DNA from: Zopfochytrium polystomum
Lineage: Eukaryota > Chytridiomycota > Chytridiomycetes > Chytridiales > Chytridiaceae
Direction: 5' to 3'
NCBI GenBank assembly: GCA_025765615.1
Contig: JAIVFJ010000122.1
Coordinates: 1 to 64,000 of the forward strand
DNA length: 64,000 nt
The position numbers were made by a program, and so were the translations under genes. Numbering within the stretch: the stretch's first letter is position 1; the number at the start of each line of letters is the position of its first letter. Positions 23,340 to 36,242 of the stretch are shown piece by piece. Under the pieces are notes generated by a model that was not told the DNA's origin, ran no database searches, and saw nothing but the letters and a program-made list of their open reading frames with translations.

Positions 23340-23757
23340 GCTCTATCTCTCGCTCCTTGCTTGTGTCTCCCTTTTTATGTTCCTTCTTTTTCATTTTTTT
23401 TGGCGTGTTCGACGTCGACGGAATTCCTAAAAATGTCCGCCTTTCCAGACAAACAGACGGAGGACAACAAACACCAACAACAAGACAGACAAACCAGATA
23501 GGCAGGCGGCTGACGGACAGACACACTGCACCAGCTGACAGGTGTGCCAAGGCGGACAGTTCAAGCAAGGTAGTGTAGTGAGACGGACAGACAGACGCAA
23601 ATGCTCCCAGTCTCTCTCTCTCTCTCGTCTGTCTCTCTCTGAGTGTGCCTCTCCCTGTCTGTCTGTCTGTGGAATGAAAAAAAAAAAAAAACTAACCCAA
23701 AAAATAAAAATAAAAAAGTAAAAAAAAAAAACAACCCCAATCCCAATCTAGAGACAG
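21367..23757. other. Intergenic with large microsatellites
   Basis: (TAA)n at about 21419-21436; T-rich DNA at 22200-22390; a (GA)n tract of roughly 130 bp at 22919-23051; (CT)n near 23290-23350; A tracts at 23678-23735. Frames through these runs are artefacts. The last few hundred bases are the leader of the next gene. A stretch at 21640-22180 has small frames with no motif. Confidence 0.5.
22919..23051. repeat. (GA)n microsatellite
   Basis: A nearly pure GA/AGAG run of about 130 bp. It is the longest simple repeat in the window apart from A/T tracts. Confidence 0.95.
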
Positions 23758-26700
23758 ATGGACCCCTTGTCAATGTCGACGATGCCGCCCTCGACCGCGT
23801 TGTTGTCAGCGACCTCGTCGTCGTCGTCGTCGTCGGCGTCGTCTTCCTTCTCGCCTACCTTCTCGTCTACCTTCTCGTCGCCATCGCCGTCACTGTCGCC
23901 GTCGTCGGCGTTGACCGCAGCGTATGTCCAGAAACAGCAGCAACAACAACAGCAACAACAACAACAACTTGAGGTTTCCTCCTCCTCCTCCTCCTCCTCC
24001 TCCTCCTCCTCCTCCTCCTCGCTCGGCCCTTCGCCGTCCCCGCCATTCCTGCATCGCAACCTGCACGCTTCGAACCAGCAGCAGCAGCAGCAGCAGCAGC
24101 AGTACGGCTCCAACAGCTTAAGCAACGTGAATGACGGCAGCAGCAGCAGCAGCAACGATGCTGCCAGTGGCGGCGGAGCTCTTCACCAACAGCAACAACA
24201 TCATCCTCCTCGCCACCAACAGCGCCAGCTTCATCACCCAGTAACGCTCCCGCCCCTCACTCTTCTCCACCACCACAGCAACCGCGACACGCCTCAGCCG
24301 CTCCCTCCTCACCAGCACCACCTACTACAACAACAGCAACAACAGCAACAACAGCAACACTACCACCCCCACGGCCACTACGCCGCCGCCCCCGCCGCCT
24401 CAGCCGCAACCCCTACCGCCTCAACCGCCTCAGCCGCAGCCGCCGCCGCCCCCTCCACCCCCTTCACCCCCTTCACGCCCTCCTTCCTCCCTCAACCACA
24501 GACACCGGTGTTCTCCCCGCGCCTCTCGCCGCACGAGTCCGCCGCGCTCGCGACCGCCCTCACCGCCGCCGCCGCCTCCGCCGCCGCCTCGTCCACCGGC
24601 GGCGACGCGCCGCACGCCCGCACAGCCGGCCTCTACCACCGCGTCCTCGCCCTCCCGCCCTTCATCCACCACCTGACCGCGCGCACCGCCTTCGCCCTCG
24701 CCCTGACCTCAAAGTACATGTGGGTCGCCGTGACCTCGACCTCGGCCGTCTTCCGCTTCCAGCGCATCCTGTTCGACGCCATCCGCTTCAAGTTCGACGC
24801 CTTGCTCGTCTCCGTCGCCTCCGCCCTCGTCGCCGACTGGCCGCTGCCCGCCACCCCCGTCACCCCGCTCTCCGCCGCCACCGCATTGCCCCTGGCGTCC
24901 TCCGCCGCCGCCGCCGCGGCGACGAGGGCCATGACGGCCATCGTGACGCTGCTGCGCCGCGAGATCTTTTGCACGCAAAAAATGCGGCTCGAGGCCCTCC
25001 GCGCCAACGTCGCCCGCGACCTCTGCCACCGCGCCGAAGTGTTTCTCATCCGCGACTACAACAACACCTACGTGACCGGCGGCGCCGGTGGCGAGCACGG
25101 CACCAACAACAGCAGCAGCAGCAACGACGACGGCGACGCGGCGCAGCGGGAGCTCGGCAAAGTGCTTCGCCTGCGGTCGCCGGCGCAATTCGCGTCCTCC
25201 TCCGCTGACAGTTCCAGCACCAGCAGCAACGGCGCGGCGCCGGTGGTGACGATCGGGCAGTGGTCGGCGGACACGTCCTGCGTGTGCATGCTGGTGCCGC
25301 GGGACGCGGAGCACACGGCGGACGCGCCGAAGCAGGCGGCGTTCGTGGCGTGGGCGCAGGCGGCGCTGGGGACGGCGCCAAAGGAGAACGCGGAAAGGCG
25401 CGTGCTGTACTGGCACCTGTTTGTCGCGGAGATGGACGGCACCGTCAGGTGGCTGGCCAGCCCGGACGCCGTCGTCAAGCTGTTTGACGCGATGTACCCG
25501 CGGCACCCGCCCGCCGCCGCGGCGGCGGCGACGACTGGGTGGACGACGACGATGGTCACCAACATGTCCGCGGCGGCGGCTGCGGCCAAGGACGACCGGT
25601 ACGTCGACGACGACGACGAGGACCAGGAGATGCTGCTGCTGGAGCAACCGCCCGCCGACGGCGGCGGCGACCGCATTTCGCACGCCGCCGCCGCCGTGGC
25701 GGCGCGCACGGCGACGCAGCAGCTCCTCGAAGCGAGCGCGGCCGCGGCGGCGCTCTCCGCCGACGACCCGTCCCTGGACATGGACGTGGACGAGACGCGC
25801 ACGGTGCCGTGGACGCGCGCCGAGCTCGCGACGCAGCTGCTCGACATCTACCGCTGCTGCCCGGAGGGCGTCGTGTGGAACTGGGGCGCGGCGCCCGAGT
25901 TCCTGCACACGGCAGCGCTCAACTCGCCCACCTCGCGGCGGATGGTCGCGAGCTTCCGCGACGACTTTGACGGGGACGGCGACGACGCGTTTGAGCGGTT
26001 CTGGAACGAGCGCGTCGTCGGCGAGGTGCTGCGGTTCCTGCCGCCGTGGAGCGGCGCCACGTGCGTGTACGACGCCATGGGCGCGTTGGCGGTGAACGCG
26101 GCGGCAGACGCCGGCGCGGGGGAGCTGCCGCTGCTGCGTGACGTGGCGCGGTTCTGGCAGCCGTCGGTGCTGCGCGGCGGCGCGGTGATGATCCACGACC
26201 GCCAGGTGCGCGGCGTGCTCGCGACGCCCGCCGCCGCGCCGCCGCCGCTCTCGCAGATGCCGCCGCTGTTCCACCCCGCTGCCGCGACGCAGCCGCACCT
26301 CCACCACACGTCGTTCGGTTCGTTCGGCAACTCCTTTGGCGGCGGCGCCTCGCCGCCGCCGCCGCCGCCGTTCTCCTTCTCCCACGCCGCGCGCTCGCCC
26401 CCGCACGCTCCGCCCTTCTCCCTGTCCCACCACCACCACCACCACCCCCACCCCGCCGCCGCCGCCTTCTCCGCCCCGCGCTCCCCGCCGTCCGCGCGAC
26501 CGTCCGCCGCCTTCTCCCCGCTGTCGTCGTCGTCGTCGTCGTCCTCCTCCTCCGCCTTCTCGTTCTCCTTCGCCGCGTCGCCCTTCTCCGCCAAGCCGCC
26601 CGGGCCGGCGCCGCCGTCGCGCTACGCCCCCGAGCCCTGCGCCGGCTGCGACCGCCTCCGCCACCGCGCCGCCGCGGCGGGGGCCGCGGTCGTCTTCCCG

Positions 26701-26873
26701 TTCGTGCCGCTGCCGGCGTTCGACCTCCCGCGCGCGCTTGTCACGCGGTTCTTTGCGCGCGTGCGCCCCGACGGGCCGCAGGGGCGTCTGCACCGGGCGC
26801 GGGAGGTGCAGTACGTGCACCTGCAGCGACCCCCAACGGCGGCGGCGGCAACGACGACCGCGACGACGACGAG

Positions 26874-26906
<33 letters not shown>

Positions 26907-27726
26907 CGGCACGGTGGTGGTCGACCTCGCGGTGGACAACTACAGCTTCGCCTCGCGGTTCTCGCTGCGCGACGCGCGGGCGCTGGTGCGGCGGCCGGGG
27001 CTGTGGGCGAGCCCGGAGGCGATCGTGGCGGGGGTCGAGGAGGGCGGCGGCGGCGGGGGGTCGAAAGCCGGCCCCCGCGCCGGGGGCTGGCGGGTGTCGT
27101 TTTACGTCGGGTTCGCGAGCCGGCTGAACGTGGAGGAGGCGCGGACGGATCCGCGGGAGGAGTGCGCGGCGGAGACGGAGCTCGAGGTGTGGCTGGTGCG
27201 GGCGGCGGGGGCGGCGGCGGCCGGGAGGAGGAGCAAGACGGCGGGCGGCGCGCGAGGGGGAGGAGGCGGCCCGTCGCCGCTGGCGCGGTTCCGGTTCCGG
27301 CGGTCGGCGGACGGGGTCGACGCGCCGCTGGACGCGTTTGTGGACGTGCGCGGGCTGTCGCGGGTCGCGGCGAGGGTGGGGCGGTTGATGGCGCGGGAGG
27401 AGGAGGAGGAGGAGGACGGGGACGAGGATTTCGAGGAGGAGGATGAGGAGGAAGAGGAGGTTGAGACGGGCGAGGAGGAGTCGCTGCTGAACGTGGGCGA
27501 GTGCTTTGGGTGGCTGAAGCTGGTCGCGGCGGCGGCGATCGAGGCGTGCGACTACACGCCCGAGGAGCAACCGCGGCCGGGGGCGGGCGGGGCTGGCGCG
27601 GCGGGTGTGGGCGCGGGGGCGGCGGCGGCGTCGTGGGCCGACCGCGCGGACGTGGCGAAGCACGCGGTCGGCGAGGAGGTGTCGTGCTTCCTGACGTACT
27701 GCGCAGAGGTTGTCGCGGGGCGGTGA
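23758..27726 (+). CDS. Large low-complexity protein, possible F-box-like segment
   Basis: An uninterrupted frame of 1322 residues starting at the first ATG after an A-rich leader. It has Ser, Gln, Asn/Ser, His and Ala runs throughout, and a strongly acidic Glu/Asp stretch near residues 1212-1245. Between the runs are folded-looking parts. One near residues 297-330 (LPPFIHHLTARTAFALALTSKYM) resembles an F-box in its spacing. One near residues 685-775 has many conserved-looking Trp/Phe positions, and one near 955-1010 has CAGCDRL followed by a hydrophobic stretch. I do not recognise a family for the whole. The length of the intact frame in GC-rich DNA and the complexity of the intervening parts argue for a real gene. 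A substrate-adaptor role is only a guess. Confidence 0.7.
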
Positions 27727-28969
27727 AATCGAAGTGTGTGCCGACTTGTTGAGGCTAGAGAGATAGAGAGGGAGAAGCGAGAGAATACAGCGTTGGGCGT
27801 CGCCGATCATCGAGAGTATTGCGTTGTGCTCTGTGCGTTTCAGCCGTTTGCTGGCCGCGCTGCTGCAGCTGTCGGCGTGAATGTGAGTATGTGACTACTA
27901 CAACATGTGAGTGGGACGCGAGTAGTAGGATGCGTGAGCTGTGGAGAGCACAAGACCAAAAACCATCATTTTTACAGCCTTCTTGCCTCGAAACCGGAAA
28001 AGGCTGCAGTTACGAGGTAAAACTAAATACCGTTTTCACTGTTTCTCCAAGAAATCTCTCGTGAGAAACAAGTGAGGGTTGTCCTGTTGTCCCCAACCAC
28101 CCCAAACGCCGCCCCTCACTGTGGGCCATGGCTGGCTGGTCACATAGCTGCCATTTTGCATCAAAAACAGATCCGTAGCTACCATTTTTTGGCGAAATGG
28201 TGGAGGGAGTGGGGATTGAAACCAGGGGCAAGAAAAATTGTGGTGGGAGCTCCCATTTTCAAGAATGGGAGCAAGGGGGAACGAGAAAGCGACCGGGCCC
28301 ACTGGACGAGCCTCTTCCGACAGGCGGCAATGGAATGAAGACAGGGGAAAAAAAAAAAAAAAAAACAGCCCACCTCCCACCCTGCAGTTGTTGACTATGT
28401 GCAACGGAATTTTTTTTCAGCTGTGTGTGAGGGCGTCCTCGCTGCTTATGTGCAACAGAAAGCGGAACCTGACCAAAAAAAAAAAAAAAAGTGACAGTTG
28501 GAAGAAGGCATGGAGCGTTGTCAGTCCTCGAGATTGACCTGCTTTTTCCGTGGGCCCACAGGAATGGCCCAAAAAACAGCATGTTCCTGCAAAATCCACC
28601 CTCACACACCTGTCCCATAAGTAAAAACGAGTCAAAAACGAGAAATTTCTGGTGACCGCCGGAAGTTCCGGTGGCTCACCGGAAAGCAATGCTTTTGCTT
28701 GCTTTTTTGAAGGAGAATTCCATTGCCATTAGTGCAGGAAGCGTCACTGCGCAACAATCACTGTGGCGTCTCTGGTGCATCCAATGACGAACCACACAGT
28801 CAGATCAAATGACGGGGTCGGCTGGGAGAGGGCGTGAAAATGTTGGGCCTTCCAAACGAAATGGTTTCTAAAGTTGAGCTATGCTGATTCTGTTTGTTGG
28901 AGGTGGTATAGAGTGTTTTTCGGAGCTAGAATCTGTGGTTGATGCAGCCAGATAGCTGGCACGCTGATG
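27727..28969. other. Intergenic, no gene seen
   Basis: 3' flank of the large gene, with A tracts at 28350-28366 and 28475-28490. Nothing coding is recognised. Confidence 0.5.
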
Positions 28970-29380
28970 TGTAGATAGTCTACTCTGAGTGGGTGAGTGG
29001 AAGGAGTGAATGAAGTGGAGATTTGTGTTTGTGGGTGGTCCTTCTCCCCAACTTGGAGAGAAAGAGAAAAACTCTGTTATGAAATATTGATACATAATGA
29101 TGATATACACGCTGTAATAGTTGCTAGGCAAGCGTGACTGGCACAGGGTAAAAACCTCTCCTATATTATCTGCTTGAGCAGAGGAGGAGGAAAACTGTTG
29201 ACACTGGTTTCTGTTCCACTTAATACTCAGAGTATTTGTCATCAGCGCAAACCAGCGCCCAGGTCTGCATTGGCGGTGGCTCGCTCTCCCATGGGCATTG
29301 TGAGAACGATAACTGACAGTCACAATAGGTTCAGGTCTGTCTTGTGCCTCTTGCTGCTAACCATTCAGTTCCGCCTAACA
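28970..29380 (-). repeat. Copia-type LTR, minus orientation
   Basis: 411 bp, close to the solo LTR at 49832-50239 in reverse. It ends at CCTAACA (29380). The flanks (TGATG and CCTTT) do not match, so no target duplication is kept. It abuts a gypsy LTR fragment exactly at 29381. Confidence 0.88.
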
Positions 29381-29572
29381 CCTTTTGAGAGTCTTCCTTG
29401 TCAAGACTCAAAGAAAGCTCCAGAAAGAGCAGTTAGTAATACAATGATACCAATGTTACCAATGACAACAAGACAAGTCAGGAAAACAAAGAAGGTTCCA
29501 GAAGGTTCCACAAGGTTCCATGAAGGAATGTTTTAGAAGGTTCCAGAGGTTTCCAGAGGGTGATTCATAACA
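29381..29572 (-). repeat. Truncated chromovirus LTR
   Basis: Matches the part of the chromovirus LTR from CCTTTTGAGAG to the terminal CATAACA with several substitutions. About 120 bp of the other end are missing, cut at the junction with the copia LTR. Confidence 0.88.
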
Positions 29573-30303
29573 AAGCTGTATGAATCCACACTCATGAAAA
29601 TTCAATATCTTGCAACACAAACCTGACCAGATATCGCATTTGCAACAAATGTGCTCTCCAAGTTGCAACTGAAGCCACACCAGTGCCATTGCAATGCACT
29701 CTGCTGCCTGCTTCATTACCTCTGAGGCACCTGGGAGTATGGATTATTCTACAGGCAAAGCCACAAGCCGCTATGGCTCTTCACAAACGACACCCTTGAA
29801 CCAGCTGCATATGCTGACGCATCCTATGGGGGTGAACCCGGAGACCACACAGATATGTCTTTTTCCTGCTGTCTCTTGAGTCTCACACAAACATCATTGC
29901 GCATCGCTATCCTCCATGGAAGCAGAATACTACTTACTTTCTGAAGCCTTACAAGAAGCACAATGGCTCTTAGCCGTATTATCAGAGTTGCAACTCCCTG
30001 CACAGCAGCCACTTCCAATCCTTGAGAACAATCAATCTGCAATCGCACTAGTGCTCAACCCTCTCACAGATGCTCACACAAAACACATTGACATACGTGC
30101 TCATTTCCTCCAACAAGGCATAGCCACTGGAGAGATTACTGCATGGTACATACCCACCAGCAACCAGATCGCAGACATTCTCACAAAACCACCCTCAGTG
30201 CCTCAGCACCAGCAACTGACCTCACTACTTGGCCTCCGACCACGCTCCAACCTTTCGAACACCCTTTTGGTCAAAGCCTCAGACGCTTATGCATGCTTTG
30301 CAT
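29573..30303 (+). pseudogene. Copia (Ty1-type) pol fragment: RT end and RNase H
   Basis: Plus strand. It starts in the RT thumb region (YESTLMKIQYLATQT then PDIAFATNVLSKLQ), passes YADASYGG of RNase H and continues with MEAEYYLLSEALQEAQW, NNQSAIAL, TKHIDIRAHFL and QIADILTKP, which are the standard copia RNase H blocks. There are stops and at least two frame changes before 29915. From 29916 the frame is clean to the stop. A copia LTR follows at 30339, so this is the 3' end of one element with its 5' part lost. Confidence 0.92.
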
Positions 30304-30338
30304 AATGGGCGCACACCCATGGCCATTGTGCAGGGGGG

Positions 30339-30512
30339 TGTTAGGCGGAACTGACTGGTTAGCAGCAAGAGGCACAAGATGGACCAGAAACCTACTGTGA
30401 CTGTCAGTTAACGTTCTCACAATGCCCATGGGAGAGCGAACCACCGCCAATGCAGACCTGGGCGCTGGCTTGCGTTGATGACAAATACTCTGAGTATTAA
30501 GTGGAACGGAAA
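30339..30512 (+). repeat. Truncated copia 3' LTR
   Basis: It starts TGTTAGGCGGAAC after a G-rich polypurine tract and matches the first 170 or so bases of the solo LTR at 49832. It stops after AAGTGGAACGG, where unrelated DNA begins. Confidence 0.88.
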
Positions 30513-30840
30513 GTCTGGCAAAACACTTTCACCACACTAACTCTATGTACTGACTGCTGCTGAGCAAGCTAGTGCTGGACCAATTGTGGCTGTTGAAGCA
30601 ACTGTCAAGTACCAGACTCAGCCTCACATCGTGACATCATCAGATTTTATGAATGCTGTGCTGAAGATGCATGCCTCCTTCATCAAGGAGAACGAAACGG
30701 CTCAGTCAGCTTGGATGATGAGGGCGGCCAATGATAATCCGAGTGGCCCAATTTTCTTTTTCTTTTTTTTTTTCTTTTTGGCTTCTTTTTCTCATTGTTT
30801 TTTCTTGTTTTTTCTTTCGCTTCTCACAACGACCACGGGG

Positions 30841-31133
30841 ATGGTTGGCGCCAGCATAAATGATGACGGCGACCCCGATCGTCGTCGTCCGCCACCGCCG
30901 CCGCGCGACTCCTCCTCCTCCTCCTCCTTCTCGCACTCGCACGAATACTACTGCTCGAATTCGCTCCCATCTTCTTCTTCATTGTCGCCTTCGTCGTCGT
31001 CGTTGTCGTCTTGGTCCCACATCCTGTGGCCGCTGGCCTCGCACGCCGCCTCGTTCGCCCTCGGCGGCGTCTGTTCCCTCGCCCTCGTCGCCGCCGCCGT
31101 GCTCGCCCTGCGCTCCCGCTGGCTGGTTCCCCT

Positions 31134-31170
<37 letters not shown>

Positions 31171-31488
31171 GATCATCGTCTCCGTCATCAGCAGCAGCAT
31201 CAGCGGCAGCTCAAACAGGAGACACGGCGGCGACGCGGTGGCGGCGATCCACGCGAAGGCGTCGGCGGCACGACTCCGCCGGCGACGCCGGACGCATCTG
31301 CGGCGGCGGCGACGACGACGTCGACGACGACGACGATTGCAGCTGCGACAACCGCCGCAAAGTTTGGCTGGGTCAGGCTCGCCACGAAGGTGCTGACCAT
31401 CGACGAGCTGTACAAGGACCAGTTGAGTCCGTGGTAGTAGCAGAGACATGCGCGCGTGCGTTCGTGGTAGAGTGTGCATGCGTGCGTG

Positions 31489-31533
<45 letters not shown>

Positions 31534-34500
31534 AGTAGGGAGAGAGGGAGGAGTGTAAGGAGTCGAATGCGTTACGACGAGAGAGTTAGTGAAGTGGGAC
31601 CTGCCCTTGCACCGGGTGTTCCAGTAGATCGCGGGCGCCTCGCAACTCAAGCCTCTTGACTTTCACCACACTCACCCGCCCCCACTGCTGCTCTCGCTCT
31701 TACCCTCCTCGCAAATAATTACGCAACTCCCCACACGCCCCCAGCACCGGGATCGACACTGACTATTACCTGGGCGATCTGGGCACGTCGGGCCCGACGT
31801 CGCTGCTGTCGCCCGAACTCAAAGAGTCGCGAACGTCGACGTTTGCGTCGCCGCGGCGGAAGCAGAACCTGGTCGCCAGCGTGACCTCCATGACCCAGAC
31901 GGCCTACACCATTGTCGAGGCTTCCCTGCAGACCTCGTCCTACCTCGTGTCGCGCTTCATGGGCGAGGCCGCCGCGCTCCCACGCATCGCAACCGACGAC
32001 GCCGCCGCCGCCGCCGGCGGCGGCGGTGCCTTTGCGCAGATCCCGTCGGTCCTGGGCGGCCTGCTGTCCTCGCCCCCCGACGTCAAGGAGCCGTCGGTGC
32101 GGCCGCCGTGGCGCGACGTGTTTGCCGTCCTAAAGAACGGCTCGCTGTACATTTACTCGTCCGACGAGCGGCTCGAGTGCATGGACATTCTCCGCCTGCC
32201 CGAGTACAAGCTGGATCTGTACCCGCGGCCCGCCGTCGACGGGGATCTCTACCGCCGAGACACGCCGATCCGCTTAAGGCGGCGTCAGCATTCGCCGCAG
32301 CAGCAGCAGCAGCATCAGCAACGCAGCGACAGCGCACAGAACGACGGTGAACCAAACCGAGACAGGAACGAGGGCGACCCGAGCTCCTCTCCTTCGTCTT
32401 TTCTGCCGGCGACGCTGCCGCTCCTCTCGTCCCACCCCACCCTGTACGTCTACACGATGAGCGGCTTTGAAAAGGAAAACTGGCTGCTCATGCTGCGCCG
32501 GGCCGTGCGCCACCGGCCCCCGGCGGGCAGTGGCGGCGACGACGACGACAACGGCGGCGGCGTGCCCGAACCGTCGGACGGGCGCGTCGAGTTTGTCGAG
32601 GCCATGACAAAGCTCCGGTCCGCCATCACCACGCAGCCACCCTCTACCGGCGCCGGCGCGGCGCTCGGCGGCGACAAAAAGTCGGCAGCCCCAGATGGCA
32701 AGGGCGGGGGGCCGGCGACGGGGGCGGCTACAACGCCGCGCGTGTCGCGGCCGACGTCGACGGCGTGGCTGAACGCACTGGTTGGGCGCGCGTTCATAGG
32801 TCTGCACTCGAACCCAAAGATCAAGGAGTGGGTGATCGCAAAGATCAACTCGCGCGTGTCAAAGTCGCGCGAGACGTCGATCCTCGGAGACATTGTCATC
32901 CAGGACCTGTCGGTCGGCGACTCGCTGCCCGTCATTTCGAACCCGAGGCTCGTCGACTTTTCCGTCGACGGCGACCTCAATGTGCAGTTTGACGTTGATT
33001 ACACGGGTAAAGAGCGGGGAGAAGGAGCTCTTTGGTTTAATTGTGCGGGCGTTGCTTTTTTACTTTCTTACACACCTATTCCCGACACACACACTTACAC
33101 AAACACACACACACACACACACACCAAAAAGGCGGCTTTCGAATCGAGGCGGCGACGATCGCAACCGTGTCCGTCACCGCCTGGGAAAAGTACATCAAGC
33201 CGATCACACTGCCCCTCGTCGTGGCGATAAAGGTGAAAAAATTTTCCGCTCGCGTCCTCATCAAAGCCAAGCCGCTGTGGGAGTCGTCGCGGTTGTGGGT
33301 CGGCCTGCACCGGGACGACCCGCCGCTGCAGATCGAGCTCGAGGTCGAGCCGATAATCAGCAACAAGATGCTCAAGCTGCACATTGTCAACCAGATCGTG
33401 GAGCGCCGCATCCGCGCCGCGCTCGACGAGTTTTTGGTGCTGCCGAACATGGACGATATCGGGTTTTGGTTCGACCGCAGGGGCGGGCTGTTTTGGGATT
33501 CTGACGACGAGTCGGAGGATGAGGAGGATGAGGAGGAGGAGGAGGAAGCTGTTGGTGGTCGTGAAGTTGATGAAGAAGAAGAGGTCGATGAAGAGGGAGA
33601 CCAGTCCGAGTATAGTGATGATGATGAAGTGGAGGGTGAGGATGATGGGGCAGAGACTGGGGCCGATGACGATTGCGACATTCGCGTCGGCGACAGGGAC
33701 GTTGACGGCGACTGCGAGCTTGACGGCGGAAGCGCCGCTGAGGGGAGGAGGAGAGACGTTTCGCGGGGCGGGCGCTCGGAGACTGCAGACGGCGCACCGG
33801 TCGCACCAACGCAGCCTCTTTTCGCCTCGACGAACGTCGACGATGACGACGCCGATGATGCGCCCGAGAATATCAGCGACGCAGACGCCATCGCCGAGAC
33901 GACCGCGTCGCTGGCGGGCGGCTCGCCGTGCCTGGACGACTCGGCAGCGGCGGAGGGCGACGACCGCGACGGCGTCTTGGATCCACCCGCCGCCTTCGGC
34001 TCCGAAGCAGCCGCAGAAGCCGCGGCGGCGGCGGCGGCGGGCGAGGGGGGAGAAGAGGGACAATCGTCGCCGCGGCCGAGCGTCGAGTCTGGTCGACGCT
34101 CCGAGGGGGCCGCGACGACGACGACGACGACGACCGCGACGACGTCGCCGACTTCCATCGACGGCGGTACCGGCACCGGCACCGGCACCAGCAGGACGAC
34201 GCCGTCGGCGTCCCCCAAGCCGTCTCCCAGCGCGGGGTCGCTCTCCGCACCCGCCGCCGGGTCCGTTCCCGTCCCCGCCTCGTCGTCCGGGTCGACGCGC
34301 GCGATCGTCGAGTTCCTGGGCGGCACGGCGGAGCTCGCTGGGCGCAAGACGCGCGAGTACGGCCTGGACGGGCTCGCAAAGTCGCTGTCGACGACCCTTG
34401 GCGGGCAGGCGCTGGCGTACTTTGGGTACTACACGGGGTCGTCCGCGTCCGCGTCGGCGGTGACCGCGCCGACGCCGCCGCCAGTGGGTGCGAGCGGGAA

Positions 34501-36046
34501 CGCGAGCGCGTCCGAGTCGAACCTCGTCGGGCTCGGTGTCGAGGCGGGTGCGGGGGCGGGTGCGGCGGTCGCCCGACGGCGGCGCAGCTCTGCGGCCCAT
34601 CACCACCACCAGCTCTACCAGCAGCGTCACCACCACCACCACGACCACCACGCGCGGCCGGCGACGTCGCTCGGGTTCTCGCGCGGCGCCAGCAGCGAGA
34701 GCTTTGCGGACGAGAGCGGCGGCGACGAGGACGACGACGACGACGGGTGCGCCGACGACAACTATGAGGGTGGCGGCGGGGGCGGGGGCGGCGGCAAGGA
34801 CGGCGGTCTGCTGCGGCGGCGACGGCGGAAGCAACAGCAGCAGCTGCCGCCGCGCCGGCCGTCGTCTGCGCTGGGAACGCTCAGCCCCGGGATGACGGCG
34901 GCGGGGTCTGGGGGCCGGCTGGGCAGCGGCCATTACGGCGACGGGACTGGGCGGCCGCCGCGGATGCCGTCGTCGCCGTCGGCGCCCGGGTCTCTGCGGC
35001 ACTCTTCGTCGATACCGACGCTGTCGACGACGGCGTCGTACGGCGATGGTTCGTGGCAGGGCGGAGGCGGCGGCGGTATCGGCGGTGGTGGCGGCAGCAG
35101 ACGGTTTTCGTCTTCGACGACGCAGCGACGGCGAAACGAAACGTCGCGCGAGCGAGCGGCGACGACGGCGACGCTGTCGAAAAAGAGCTCGGCGTCGACA
35201 CTGTTGAACCTGCTGGTCTGTAAAATGTTTTTTTCCCTTCGCGCACTCAGACTCGCACTCTCACACACACACACACACACATACAAACACACACTCACAC
35301 ACTCTCACGCACACGCACACTCACAGGGTATCAACATCACGACGCAGACGCCGCTGGCGCCTCTCCCCGTCCCTTCTTCTTCTTCTTCTTCGTCGTCGTC
35401 GTCGTCATCGTCCGCCGCGGCGGTTCCCGCCTCGGTTACCGAATCGACAGCGGCAAGCGACAGCGTCGCCCCGCCGCCGGCGTCGTCGTCGCAGTCGCAT
35501 TCGGTCCGGCTGCTCCCGCACCGCGGCGCGTCGTCGTCGACGTCGTCGCTGGGGTCGTCGCCCGGGTCGCCGTCGCTGTCTCGCTCATCTCCTTCTTCTT
35601 GGTCGCAACACCAGCAGCTGCAGCAGCTGCAGCACCCGCTGGTCCCCTCGCGCAAGCCGTCGTCGTCCAAGGCGGCGCGCAAGCGCGCGTCCCTCGCGTC
35701 GCTGTGGCCGCGGCCGGACGCGCAGGCCGGTGCTGCTGCACCTGGTGACGCTTCAACTGCTGGCACCAGCAGCAGCGGCAGCAGCAGCGGCAGCACAGTC
35801 GGCGACGCGCGCACGCCGCCGCAACCGCAAGCACAGGGAGATGCAGTACGGACCGACGACGCCGCGCGTTTGGAAGCCGGCGGGAGCGGCGCCGCAGGAC
35901 TGCAGCAGCAGGACCGCAGGGTGCCGGCGGGGGTCTTGCGGCGGGTGCGGTCGCTGCCTGGGGGCGGGGACGTTTATGGCGACGGCGACGGCGACGCCGA
36001 CGCCGAAAAGGAAGCGGACGGCGGCGGCGGAGCAGCCGAGGACTGA
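30841..36046 (+). CDS. PH + SMP-domain lipid-transfer protein (Nvj2/TEX2-like), four exons
   Basis: Exons 30841-31433, 31745-33006, 33132-35215 and 35327-36046 give 1552 residues. Every intron (311, 125, 111 bp) is GT-AG and keeps phase. A Ser-rich N-terminus precedes one membrane helix (about residues 71-90). A split PH-like domain follows (about 320-455: RDVFAVLKNGSLYIYSS ... ENWLLMLRRAVR). Then comes an SMP domain (about 535-730: STAWLNALVGRAFIG ... FLVLPNMDDI) with the family's GDIVIQDLSVGD motif. This order is that of Nvj2/TEX2 proteins, ER proteins that carry lipid at membrane contacts. The C-terminal 800 residues are acidic, Ser- and His-rich and unlike the family, which makes it unusually long. 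Intron 4's bounds rest on phase; skipping it would also stay in frame. Introns 1 and 2 carry (GT)n and (AC)n tracts. Confidence 0.9.
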
Positions 36047-36209
36047 AGCTGAGCTGAGCGAGAGAGTCGGCGGTTGAGAAGTAATTTTCCTTTTTTTTTT
36101 CTTTTTTTTTAACGGGGCGTGGTAGACGTTTTCTTTCCGTTCATTCGTTCACTCCCAATTTTTCTTCTTATTTTTTTGTTTTTGTATCGCTTGTGGTCTT
36201 GTCCGATTC

Positions 36210-36242
<33 letters not shown>

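Noticed and set aside
22797..23578. Overlapping frames rich in RERE or SLSL
   Set aside because: Translations of the (GA)n/(CT)n microsatellites in different frames.
24709..27810. 1033-codon minus-strand frame opposite the large low-complexity gene
   Set aside because: Arg-rich translation typical of an antisense GC-rich frame. The plus frame starts after an A-rich leader and has folded-looking segments.
33095..35002. Long minus-strand frame opposite the SMP gene
   Set aside because: Antisense of a confirmed gene; Arg/Pro-rich and without motifs.
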